Assembly: GCF_905220365.1 (NCBI RefSeq)
Contig: NC_061153.1
Span: 3,988,001-4,052,000 of the forward strand
Length of the DNA: 64,000 nucleotides
Direction of reading: 5' to 3'
Source of the DNA: Vanessa cardui
Taxonomy: Eukaryota; Arthropoda; Insecta; Lepidoptera; Nymphalidae
The notes beneath the pieces were generated by a model. The model did no database searches. It saw only the letters and a program-made list of their open reading frames with translations, and had not been told where the DNA came from. The position numbers were made by a program, and so were the translations under genes. Of this stretch, positions 50,360 through 58,990 are shown in pieces (position 1 is the first letter of the stretch; each line of letters starts with the position of its first letter).

Positions 50360-51741
50360 GGTTGACCCTCCACAGTTACTGATGGCAATGCGTCATATAT
50401 TTTACGACGCATTGATGTTTTGCGAGTGCTGCCGTTCAGTAGGAGACCTAGTCCTGGTGAGACGTAGACATTGGTCTTCGCCCTGTCGTTACAGAATGCC
50501 ATCCCCACTCTTTCTGAGTTGTTATCCATGAATAGGGCAACCCCTCGGATCCTCAGTCTAGGTTGCCTTTTTTCGCCTAATTCTGTTATTGAATAATTTC
50601 GGAGGCTGGATGTTGTTGGCTGTTGGTGATTCGTGTTTGTTTGCATTTGTGTAGTTGTTGTGTGTCTGTTCGGAGCAGGTATGGTCTTATTTGCATTTGT
50701 AGCTCTTATCCCCACTTCGTGGATATAGCTTAGGAAGTGGTCTCTGGTCCGTCTGTCCTGCAAGAGTTCCGCAACTGTCTCTTTACTGATGTTGCGGGAG
50801 ACAGTGTTTTCAAAATTTTGCCTCGCTGTTTGGAACCTTGGGCAGTCCAACAAAATGTGCCATATCGATTCGCTGATATCGGGGTCGCACTCACAACCAG
50901 GACTGTCTTTTAATCCAAACCGGTGCAGGTACTCCCCGAAACCCCCATGTCCTGTGAGGATTTGTATGTGGGTTTGGTTGAGTTTCGTTCCCCTGACTAG
51001 GCTGTAGGCCTGTCTAGCGTTGGGGAGGAACGTTCTCGTGACCGCACCCTGAGAGGCCGTATCGTACCTGTCTTGCCATCTGGCAATGGATTCCTCTCGG
51101 ATTTTGTTCCTCACATATGACAAAGGGATTTCAGCATAATCGGGTGTTGTTGAATTTTTAAGCGCACCTTCTTTGGCCAGTTGGTCTGCCCTTTCATTTC
51201 CCATTGTTCCCACATGGGCCCTGAGCCAGAACAGGCGCACGCCTCTTTCCCGTGACAGTATCTCCGCTATGCACTCCTTGGTGGATTTGACTAGAGGGTA
51301 AGTAAGCCTAGTACTGCACAGCAGTTCCAGTGACGATCTGGAGTCGCTGAAGATGTTGATGTTTGGTTCCGTGCTGTGCATTGCGTTAATCATCGCTCTA
51401 TGGAGTGCATATAGTTCAGACTGGAACACTGTGCACGAGGGATCCAGGCTGAAGACTTCACTGAGTTTCTCTTTACCTTTTTCCCACCACGTTAGTGCCG
51501 CGCCCACCTTTCCTTCGATCTTGCTTCCGTCTGTGTAGATCTGTGGGCCCGTTATGTTAAGTGCCACCTGGTTGACATCTGTCATGTCTTCGAGGAGGTT
51601 GTACTCTAGATGGAGTCGAGTTGCTGGATGTGGTAGATCGCTAGCTTTAACAAACCCCTCGAGTTTGCGGTTTGGTGGTAGGTATAAGGTGGAGATCCCC
51701 CTCTTAGCCTCGTAGAGGGACGCCACTTCCCTGATTCTCAA
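50098..51741 (-). CDS. T4 ORF2: RNase H, zinc motif, unknown domain
   Basis: 547 codons. RNase H acidic residues D71 (IYTDGSK), E109 (FQSELYAL), D133 (FSDSRSSLELL) and D186, with H176 (WLRAHVGTMGNERADQLAKEG), are all present. Zinc motif CECDPDISESIWHILLDC at 283-300. Residues about 396-485 repeat the unknown domain of T3 (VALFMDNNSERVGMAFCN, VYVSPGLGLLLNGST, VEGQPCRIVRRNNKTIV). The frame then shifts near 50150 into the helicase part. It is the best view of the RNase H to helicase connection. Confidence 0.85.
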   Translation of the reverse strand: MRIREVASLYEAKRGISTLYLPPNRKLEGFVKASDLPHPATRLHLEYNLLEDMTDVNQVALNITGPQIYTDGSKIEGKVGAALTWWEKGKEKLSEVFSLDPSCTVFQSELYALHRAMINAMHSTEPNINIFSDSRSSLELLCSTRLTYPLVKSTKECIAEILSRERGVRLFWLRAHVGTMGNERADQLAKEGALKNSTTPDYAEIPLSYVRNKIREESIARWQDRYDTASQGAVTRTFLPNARQAYSLVRGTKLNQTHIQILTGHGGFGEYLHRFGLKDSPGCECDPDISESIWHILLDCPRFQTARQNFENTVSRNISKETVAELLQDRRTRDHFLSYIHEVGIRATNANKTIPAPNRHTTTTQMQTNTNHQQPTTSSLRNYSITELGEKRQPRLRIRGVALFMDNNSERVGMAFCNDRAKTNVYVSPGLGLLLNGSTRKTSMRRKIYDALPSVTVEGQPCRIVRRNNKTIVLSATNDETTAFQKAHKALAALGEAGLKRGSDPRVISVDAMVVAYKGETKDHLGAIQATMRLWYTKTKVKTSDFL

Positions 51742-53285
51742 GTCCAGCGGGAGGATGCCGGCAAGGATCAGAACCGCATTCAGAGATGTTGTACGATATG
51801 CCTCGCCGATCCTCTGTGCGAATCCCCTCTGGAGTGTGTCTAATGCCTTCCTATTGCTTTGAAGTTCAGACGCCTTTGCCCATGCAGACGCCCCGTAGGT
51901 GACGATTGGTTCTACGGCTGCTATATATATGGTCCTGATGATCTCTCTGTTCAGTCCCCAGGAGACCTTCGCTGCGTATGCCAGCTGTTTGTAAATGCTG
52001 GTAGCTTTCGTACAGACGTTTTGTACGTGTTTGTTGAAGTTAAGTCTCCTGTCGATGGTTTAGCCGAGGAGTTTGACCTCATCAACGAGTGACAGTGAGG
52101 TACCAGACATCGTTAAGTGTGGGGGTATTTTATCTTTTTTGTTAGCAGCATTGCCTGGGTCTTGTGTGCTGCGAAATTAAGCTTATTGGCTTCCCCCCAT
52201 TTGACTGTTACCTCCAGTACCTTGCAGATGCGATCTTCCAACTCTGCAAGGGACTTCCCAGAGAAGACCAGAACCCTGTCGTCTGCGAAGGCCTGACAAT
52301 AAATCTCCTCGACCGATAGTCTTTGCAGGAGGGGATCCAGTATGATGTTCCAGATGTGGGGCCCGCTATAGAGCCCTGTACACATCCCTTCGTGGTATCC
52401 CTTTCGCTCTTCTCTCCTGCGTAATTGACTATTATTTTCCGGTTTTGGATGTATGAATTTACCATCAGGTATAAGTTTTTAGGGCAACGTCTGAGTCTGA
52501 GTTGGTTCTTCAGAGCCGGCCACCACGCGTTATCGAAGGCCCCCTCTATGTCCAATGATACTAGGATAACGGAGTTACCTCTTTCTCTTTCCGCTTCAAT
52601 ATGTTTCATTAAATCATAGAGGGCGTCCTCGGTGCCACGCTGCGGCAGAAATCCGTACTGCCTAGAGTTGAGTGTTGGGAGTCAGTGCCACTATAGTCTT
52701 TTTACAAATAATTTCTCTACCGTTTTCCCTAGCACTGATAGCAGGCCTATAGGGCGGTAGGACTGGGCTGGTGTAATCATCTTTACCCGGTTTGTTTAGT
52801 ATTACTACATGGGCGACTTTCCATTGCTTCGGGAAGTATGAGATAGCTAAGCTTTTGTTCGCTATCGTTAGAAATACTTCCCAGGCACATCGGATCGCCG
52901 TGGCACAGATGTCAGCTGTGAACCCATCCGGTCCCGGTGCCTTCTTGGGGTTTTGTTCTTTCAGTACGGCCTCCAATTCAGCTCCGGTAAACGGTGGGTC
53001 ATCTTCTCCTAGGTCTCCTATCAACTCTTTAGGAATGTTTTCCACCAGACGGCGTAGTTGTGTATGGTACGGGGTACCGGTTTCAGTCGTGTCTTCGGGG
53101 TAGAACGTCTTTGCTAGGAGGTCGGCTGACTGCTTCGGATTTAGCGTTTTGCCGTCGGATCCTCTTAGCAGTAGGTCTTCTGTTCTAACAGACGTTCTCC
53201 TCAATACACGATAGATTCCGTCCCACATACTCTCTTTGTCCTGTCTGGTGCAGAACTCCTTCCAGCTCTTGGTTTGCGCATCCAA
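51742..53285 (-). pseudogene. T4 ORF2 linker and RT
   Basis: 53285-52662 holds linker and RT fingers (SMWDGIYRVLRRTSVRTEDL, NPKKAPGPDGFTADICATA). 52609-52208 holds SLDIEGAFDNAWWPAL and KGCVQGSIAGP; a base loss then moves to 52385-52113 with WNIILDPLLQRL and CQAFADDRVLVF. The thumb lies at about 52060-51745, with an in-frame stop at about 52060. Catalytic FADD is kept. Confidence 0.87.
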
Positions 53286-53659
53286 GGAATGATTGATGTA
53301 AAGCTCCTTGGCTGCGTTATATTCGGCTATTACGTGATTTCTCCGGTGGGGTGCAGCGTTTCTGATCCTCCTTTTTTTTCTAATGAGGTCTTTTTTTAGA
53401 TGTTCAGTTTCCTCCGTCCACCAAGGACGGTTCCCTTACGCCTTTTGCCTAACTTCGGGATCGCAGTTTCACATGCTTCCCGAATGGATGTTGTGTAGGC
53501 ATCTATTATGGACTCCATGTCTTCTCCGGACATGATCTCGCCGATTGTTTCGGGTGTGATATTCTTACGTGCTAAGGAAGTCAGGAATGTTTCCTTGAAC
53601 GCTGACCAGTTGGCTTTTTTTTAGTGTTATACACTCTGGTTGTTGGTGCTACTACTGGT
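53286..53659 (-). pseudogene. T4 ORF2 linker start, degenerate
   Basis: Minus frames include RPWWTEETEHLKKDLI and AEYNAAKELYINHSL-like linker pieces and VYNTKK near 53625, with shifts and stops. Ends at TTAGG repeats at 53660. Confidence 0.6.
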
Positions 53660-53678
53660 GGTTAGGTTAGGTTAGGTT
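53660..53678 (+). repeat. Telomeric TTAGG remnant
   Basis: GGTTAGGTTAGGTTAGGTT between the 5' edges of T4 (minus) and P3 (plus). Longest array in the window. Confidence 0.93.
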
Positions 53679-54322
53679 CGCAGGGAAGGCCGCGGGGACG
53701 CTCCTAGTACTTCTCCGAGCGCAGCGGAGTGGACTATGTGAGCGGCCTCGCTGGCAATTAGCGGAGGAGTGTACATATGTATACTATGTATATATGTAAA
53801 TTATGTAAATATTGTGTATATATGTATATATAGAGCGGAGGGCTCGTTACGAGCACAGAAGGAGGAGTGGTGGTCCACCATCTGATGCGTGGTGGTCCAC
53901 CGTTTTTAGGTGTGGAGATACACCGATGGTCGGCGGCGGAGCCTGCCATCTTATCCGCCGCCACCAGGGCGTCAGCATTGTTGGCGCCCAGCCTCCAGTG
54001 GCGGACTCGGGGGAGTCCGTCACGTTTACGGGACGGAGGCAACGGAGGAAGGCGCGCCCTTAGGCGTGCGTTCAATGATTTGACCGCCCCACGGCGGTCG
54101 CCGCGGGGGGGCCGCGGAAGTATGCTTTAGCGTTCCCGTAGCCCCTCCATCACGCGGTACGGTGGAAACCCGAGGAGGTTTTAGTGGGTAGGACAGGGCC
54201 TTCTGCCCTGGCACGGGGCCCTTATGGCCCCGGTCGAGTCCCACATACCCGTCCCGGTCCCCCGGCCGGGCGGGAGGCGTAAATGCCTTTCCTCCTCGTA
54301 AAACAAAAAAAATAAAAAAAAA
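53679..54322 (+). mobile_element. Mini-SART P3: 5' UTR plus 3' UTR, no coding
   Basis: Starts CGCAGGGAAGGCC after GGTT. Its 5' part matches P5 and the P5/P6 5' UTR (GGCCTCGCTGGCAATTAGC). A middle part contains GGAGATACACCG and ATCTTATCCGCCGCCACCAG, then the 3' UTR (CCTCCAGTGGCGGACTCGGG, the CTTCT hairpin at 54194-54210, CGTAAAAC, poly(A)). 644 bases, with no ORF1 or ORF2. Same architecture as P5, so a propagating non-autonomous form is likely. Confidence 0.78.
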
Positions 54323-54331
54323 GGTTAGGTT
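54323..54331 (+). repeat. Telomeric TTAGG remnant
   Basis: GGTTAGGTT between P3 poly(A) and P4. Confidence 0.85.
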
Positions 54332-54627
54332 CGCAGCAGCAGAGGCAGAGCAGTCGCTTACCCGACAAAGGAGGGATGGGGAAGGAGGAGGATGACGTGC
54401 GGTGTTCCACAGGGCTCTGTTTTGGGTCCGTTGCTGTCGAACATCGGGTACGACTGGGTGCTACGCGGGGCCACTCTGCGGGGGGTCAGCGTGACATGTT
54501 ACGCCGACGACACCCTCGTGTCGGCCCGCGGTAAAACCCATCGCGAGGCGACCTATCTCGCCACGGCCGGAGTGGCGCATGCAGTCCACCGCATCCGCGC
54601 TCTGGATCAAAACAAAAAAAAAAAAAA
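54332..54627 (+). mobile_element. SART-like RT fragment P4 with element 3' tip
   Basis: 54392-54606 reads CGVPQGSVLGPLLSNIGYDW and CYADDTLVSARGKTHREA to RIRALD, close to P6 RT. It then goes straight to AAAAC plus poly(A), the last bases of a SART-like 3' end, and GGTTAGG. So everything between RT and the 3' tip is deleted. The first 60 bases after TTAGG are unassigned. Confidence 0.75.
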
Positions 54628-54641
54628 GGTTAGGTTAGGTT
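54628..54641 (+). repeat. Telomeric TTAGG remnant
   Basis: GGTTAGGTTAGGTT between P4 poly(A) and the P5 5' end. Confidence 0.92.
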
Positions 54642-55294
54642 GGGGTCGGGGTGGGGTACATGTCAGTCGCCTCCTCGTGGCGCACCCTGGGCAACGGGGC
54701 CGGCTTGAGCTTGCTCGCCGGCCGCGGCTAAGACTGACGCGGAGGAAGGCCGAGGGGTCGCTCCTAGTACTTCTCCGATCGGTGGCGGAGTGGACTGTGT
54801 GAGCGGCCTCGCTGGCAATTAGCGGAGGTGGTGTAATATATGTATTTATGTAAACAGTGTACATACTTTGTATTTTATAGATTGTAAATATAAATATATG
54901 TATATAGCGGAGGGCTCGTTATGAGCGGTGAAGGAGGGGTGGTCCACCATAGGCACGTGGTGGACCGCCGTCTTTGGTGTGGAGATACACCGGTGGTCGG
55001 CGGCGGAGCCTGTCATCTTATCCGCCGCCACCAGGGCGTCAGCATTCTTGGCGCCCAGCCTCCAGTGGCGGATTTGGGGGAGTTCGTCACGTTTACGGGA
55101 CGGAGGCAACGGAGGAAGGCGCGCCCTTAGGCGTGCGTTCAACGATTTGACCGCCTTACGGCGTTCGCCGCGGGGGGGCCGCGGAAGTATGCTTTAGCGT
55201 TCCCGTAGCCCCTCCATCACGCGGTACGGTGGAAACCCGAGGAGGTTTTAGTGGGTAGGACAGGGCCTTCTGCCCTGGCACGGGCAAAAAAAAA
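54642..55294 (+). mobile_element. Mini-SART P5: 5' UTR plus 3' UTR, no coding
   Basis: Begins GGGGTCGGGGTGGGG and CATGTCAGTCGCCTCCTCG, the same 5' start as P6. After about 290 bases it carries the P3-type middle and 3' UTR, the CTTCT hairpin at 55261-55277 and a short poly(A); the last about 60 bases of the longer 3' ends are missing. 653 bases, no ORF. Confidence 0.78.
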
Positions 55295-55303
55295 GGTTAG
55301 GTT
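55295..55303 (+). repeat. Telomeric TTAGG remnant
   Basis: GGTTAGGTT between P5 poly(A) and the P6 5' end. Confidence 0.88.
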
Positions 55304-55708
55304 GGGGTGGGGTGCATGTCAGTCGCCTCCTCGTGGCGCACCCTGGGCAACGGTGTCGTCGATCTTTTGTCGTCGGCAACGGCTAAGACTGACGCGGAGG
55401 GCATGCCACGGGTCGCTCCCGGTCTTTCTCTGTTTTCAGAGTGGACTGTGTGCGCGGCCTCGTGGCAAAGAAGGAGTTGTACATATTTTGTAAATATACT
55501 TCACGTAGGATATAAATATTACGTTCCTTTATTTTTATTTAAGTTTAAGGTGTCTGTAAATATTTTGTTTTATATATTTACTTTTTAAGGAGTTTGTACA
55601 TTTTGTAAATTTTGTTTTGTTTAGAGGAAGAAAACCTCATCAAAAATCAACCCGAATCCCAAGTGGCGACGCAGCGCGATGGGATGCATGGCCGGAGGGT
55701 ATTCCGGT
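55304..55708 (+). other. P6 5' UTR
   Basis: GC-rich first 160 bases matching P5, then an AT-rich stretch with (T)ATATTT runs, then CCCGAATCCCAAGTGGCGAC and GGGATGCATGGC, repeated at 26770-26815. Telomere LINEs of this group carry internal promoters here; no motif is identified. Confidence 0.7.
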
Positions 55709-56252
55709 CATGACTGCGTCTCGCCGGCAGCCCCGGCAACTTTTAAAAAATATGAGTGCAACTAAAAGTAATTATTCTCCAGGAGGGTGTCACTCCCTCT
55801 CCGACCCGCTTCACGGGTCGGACCGTCCCGTATTGAAATCTGGAGGTGACAAAGTCGCACTAGAACCTTTTAACGACGACCACACTGCAACCACAATGGA
55901 CACCGAAACGGAGAGAGAAGGAGTAGTTTTAAGTAGAATAAGTAGTCGTAGTAGTAGTATAAATAAATCTGTAAATAAGGAAGACCCTGGCCTACTTAAA
56001 GGCCTCGTAGTCCGGCTGGAGCGGCTCTCAGAGTCAGACTCGTCGGTCTGCAGCATTGAGACGGACAAAAGAAGGAGGAAGGGAGAGAAGCGGTCCCACG
56101 CAATGGACACCCCCTCGGGCTCCGATAGCGACTCGACAATTCAGCGCAGTGACTCGGAGTCAACCATCAGTAGATGGCTCAAGCCAGCCAACAAAAGGGC
56201 CGTTGCCGCGTCCCAACGGCCCGCGGAGGAGCCCATGGAGACAGCATCGTAA
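55709..56252 (+). pseudogene. P6 ORF1 N-terminal part fused to its last codons
   Basis: The open frame starts at 55617, but the likely native start is MTASRRQ (55709) or MSATKSN. It has ERLSESDSSVCSIET, a basic KRRRKGEKRSH, an acidic/Ser stretch and SRWLKPANKR as in P2b, then AEEPMETAS and TAA. The central domain and CCHC knuckles are deleted between about 56200 and 56230. Confidence 0.75.
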
Positions 56253-56254
56253 TG
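56250..56254 (+). promoter_or_regulatory. ORF1-ORF2 stop-start overlap TAATG
   Basis: TAA (56250-56252) ends ORF1 and ATG (56252-56254) starts ORF2 (MALRCLQANINHS). UAAUG is the coupled termination-reinitiation signal reported for Bombyx SART1. The second SART-like copy has TGATG at 24467. Confidence 0.75.
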
Positions 56255-56584
56255 GCCCTACGCTGTCTCCAGGCAAACATCAACCACTCTGCCAGAGCTC
56301 AGGACCTTCTAGTCCAGAGCATGGCAGAGTGGCAAATTTATGTCGCGGTGGTATCGGAGCCCTACGTCGTTCATTTACGGGACGACTGGGTCTCCGACCA
56401 CGAAGGAGTCGTGGCCGTCGTCGCCCCTGCCGTCGCTGGTTCCCCTGCTATCGAAGGGGTAGCCAGGGGCAGAGGGTTCGTGGTTGCTGTGGTCGGGGGT
56501 ACGGCGATCGTGGGCGTTTACGCCTCGCCCAATCGGAGTCTCGCGGAGTTTGAACAGCGTTGCGGCCCGCCGCCAGTATGCTAG
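56252..56584 (+). pseudogene. P6 ORF2 endonuclease N-terminus
   Basis: MALRCLQANINHSARAQ, VAVVSEPYVV (catalytic Glu) and GVYASPNRSLAEFEQ. The frame then leaves endonuclease sequence near 56560, so the Asp-x-Asn and SDH motifs are gone. Confidence 0.85.
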
Positions 56585-57740
56585 ATCCAGGAGACGACGT
56601 GTGCGCGATCACGGCCTAGAGGCGGCCTTTTACACCGCCAACAGGGATGCCTGCGACGCCCTGAAGAAGGCCATAGCCCAAGCAAAAGAGGCTGCTTGGC
56701 AGGAATGGCTCGCGACACTGGAGAGCGATCCATGGGGGAGACCGTACCGGGTCGTGAGACAAAAACTCCTGGACACCCCAGTCACTAGCACCCTTCAGCC
56801 ACAATTACTGGAGAGAGTCGTGGGCGCGCTGTTCCCGGAACGCGGGGAGTTTGTCCCTCCACCGATGGCACCCGGAAACCGCGAGAACATCGGCGCCGAC
56901 CACCTGGCGCCCCCGGTCACCGAGCCGGAATTGGACGCGGCCATCATGAGGCTCCGCTCTAAGAGGACAGCCCCGGGACCCGACGGGATACCGGGACGCG
57001 CACTAGCGATCGCACTGGGCGAGATGGGTGACAGCGTCCGACGTTTATTCTCCGCGTGTCTGGCTCAAGGCAGGTTCCCCGTTCGGTGGAAAACGGGTAA
57101 GCTCGTACTCATCCGCAAGGAGGGTCGAGCCCCCGATCAGCCGTCGGTCTACCGCCCAATCGTGCTGCCCGACGAGGTGAGCAAGCTCTTGGAGCGTGTG
57201 CTCGCCGTCCGCCTAGTCGACAGCATGGAGCCGGGCCTCAACGAGCGGCAGTATGGCTTCCGCCCCGGCCGCTCGACGCTGGACGCGATCGCCAAGGTCA
57301 GGGACCTGGCAGAGGAGGAGGTGACGCAGGGTGGAGTTTTGTTGGCTGTCTCGTTGGACATAGCCAACGCCTTCAATTCTCTGCCCTGGGAGGTCATATT
57401 GGAGGCTCTGCACTACCACAATGTGCCGGGCTACCTGCGACGAACCATCGCCGATTACTTTTCGGGCAGGGCGGTGGTGTTCCCGACACAAGACGGTTTC
57501 GGAAGGAGGGGCATGACTTGCGGTGTTCCACAGGGCTCTGTACTGGGTCCTCTCCTGTGGAAAATCGGGTATGACTGGGTGCTGCGCGGGGCCTCCCTGC
57601 GGGGGGTCAGCGTCACATGTTACGCTGACGACACCCTCGTGTCGGCCCGCGGCAGTACCCACCGGGAGGCGGCTTACCTCGCCACAGCCGTTGTCGCACA
57701 TGCGGTCCACCGCATCCGTGCCCTGGGCCTCAGGTGGCCT
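56560..57740 (+). pseudogene. P6 ORF2 linker and RT
   Basis: Linker (LEAAFYTANRDACDALKKAI, LESDPWGRPYRVV), then RT: RTAPGPDGIPGRALAIAL, RFPVRWKTGKLVLIRKEGR, YRPIVLPDEVSKLLERV, QYGFRPGRSTLDAIAKV, VSLDIANAFNSLPW, GVPQGSVLGPLLWKIGYDW and CYADDTLVSARGSTHREA. A single-base loss near 57735 shifts the frame into the next ORF. The open frame nominally starts at 56484, outside native reading. Confidence 0.9.
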
Positions 57741-58729
57741 TGCACAAGTCCGAGGCCCTTGCTTTTCATGGTCCTCGGAACGCGCCACCTCCGGGCATGG
57801 TGTTGACGGTCGGCGGAACTTCCATCCCCATCGGGTCGACGATGAAGTACCTGGGACTCGTCCTCGATGGCAGGTGGAAGTTCGAAGAGCACTTCCGGCG
57901 CTTGGCCCCGAGACTGGTGGCTGCAGCCGGAGCGCTGGGGCGGATTCTGCCCAACGTAGGTGGACCAGGTAGTTCGTGCAGGCGTCTGTACTCCGGCGTG
58001 GTGCGTTCGATGGCACACTACGGTGCGCCAATATGGGCGGACGTTCTGAGCGCTCGTAACGTCGCCTCTCTGCGACGTCCGCAGCGGGCGATGGCGCTCA
58101 GGGCGGCTCGGGCGTACCGGACGGTGTCATACACCGCGGCCGGCTTGCTGTCCGGAAGCCCGCCATGGGACCTCGAGGCCGAGATCAACTCGAGCGTCTA
58201 CTGGCGGGTCAAGGCGGCAAGAGCAGATGGCAACCCACCCCTAGTCCAACAGTGGAGGGAGGAGGCAAGACGCCGCCTGATGGAGAGGTGGGAAGTACGA
58301 CTACGAGTTCCGGATGCCGGCGGGGAGCTCGTGGCGGCCATCCGCCCGGTTCTGAGAGAGTGGGTTGAACGCAAGCACGGCCCACTGACTTACCACCTGA
58401 CGCAGCTCATGTCCGGTCACGGCTGCTTCGCCAAGTACTTGTGCGAAGTGGTCGGGAGAGAGCCGTCAGTGGTATGCCTCCATTGCGACGACGGAGCCGT
58501 GGACACGGCCGAGCACACGCGCGCAGAGTGCCCAGCCTGGGCGGAGCCTCGCGCGGCCCTGTTCACGGCCATTGGACCAGACATCTCGCTTGCGGCCTTA
58601 GTGCGCAAGATGGTCGCGAGTGAAGAGGCGTGGGCGGCATTACGAACCTTCAGCGAGGTCGTAATATCCGCCAAGGAGAAGGCGGAACGACAGCGGGAGG
58701 ACGACACCAACTCCCTCCCGTTGCGTTGA
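57734..58729 (+). CDS. P6 ORF2 C-terminal part: RT thumb and zinc motif
   Basis: 331 codons in the frame after the shift: VALHKSEALAFHG at its start (first codons before the Met), TMKYLGLVLDGRWKFEEH, YGAPIWADVLSARNVASL, RTVSYTAAGLLSGSPPWDLE, LTYHLTQLMSGHGCFAKYL and CLHCDDGAVDTAEHTRAEC (C-x2-C-x9-H-x4-C-type motif), ending NSLPLR. Intact to its stop. No RNase H, a clear difference from the TRAS-like T group. Confidence 0.88.
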   Translation: MALHKSEALAFHGPRNAPPPGMVLTVGGTSIPIGSTMKYLGLVLDGRWKFEEHFRRLAPRLVAAAGALGRILPNVGGPGSSCRRLYSGVVRSMAHYGAPIWADVLSARNVASLRRPQRAMALRAARAYRTVSYTAAGLLSGSPPWDLEAEINSSVYWRVKAARADGNPPLVQQWREEARRRLMERWEVRLRVPDAGGELVAAIRPVLREWVERKHGPLTYHLTQLMSGHGCFAKYLCEVVGREPSVVCLHCDDGAVDTAEHTRAECPAWAEPRAALFTAIGPDISLAALVRKMVASEEAWAALRTFSEVVISAKEKAERQREDDTNSLPLR

Positions 58730-58990
58730 CGGAGACCTGGTCGACGACGCCGCGACCAACTAGGCAGGTTGTCTTGACCCGACTTGACACAGTGGCGGCA
58801 GACCTTTACATCCGCTGCCGCATATTCCGGACGTGACATAGCGAAGTCGGCAGCGGACCTTTACACCCGCTGCCGCCGCCTAGTCTCCAGTGGCGGACTC
58901 GGGGGAGTCCGTCACGGTTCTGACGGAGGCGGAGACGGAAGCGTGCCGCAACATCCTGGCACGCTCTCGAGATGAGTCGTTTCCCATCCC
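58730..58990 (+). other. P6 3' UTR start
   Basis: Matches 22977-23230 base by base with few changes (GACGGAGACCTGGTCGACG to TGGCACGCTCT). In P2a this is the start of a complete 3' UTR; here it is cut at about 58990. Confidence 0.75.

Larger units (their letters stand above)
47628..53659 (-). mobile_element. TRAS-like LINE T4 with helicase domain, 5'-truncated
   Basis: In element sense: end of endonuclease/linker (from 53659), RT, RNase H, zinc motif, unknown domain, helicase, a 750-base 3' UTR and poly(A) at 47628-47642. Both ends touch TTAGG repeats. ORF2 is broken by frameshifts (52330, 52110, 50150) and stops (about 52060, 49262, 48710). It is about 6 kb and lacks ORF1 and most endonuclease. 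Confidence 0.88.
55304..58990 (+). mobile_element. SART-like LINE P6, two internal deletions
   Basis: 5' UTR 55304 to about 55708 (start shared with P5), ORF1 start to 56252, a deletion that removes the rest of ORF1 but keeps its last codons, ORF2 from 56252 with a second deletion in the endonuclease (about 56560), then RT to 58729 and 3' UTR to 58990, where it fuses with ORF1 of another copy (P7). The best-preserved SART-like 5' end and ORF2 C-terminus in the window. Confidence 0.85.

Noticed and set aside
57213..58031. 272-codon reverse-strand gene
   Set aside because: Antisense shadow of the GC-rich SART-like ORF2; no known motif and no start context. The same applies to 25552-26100 and 24547-25071 minus.
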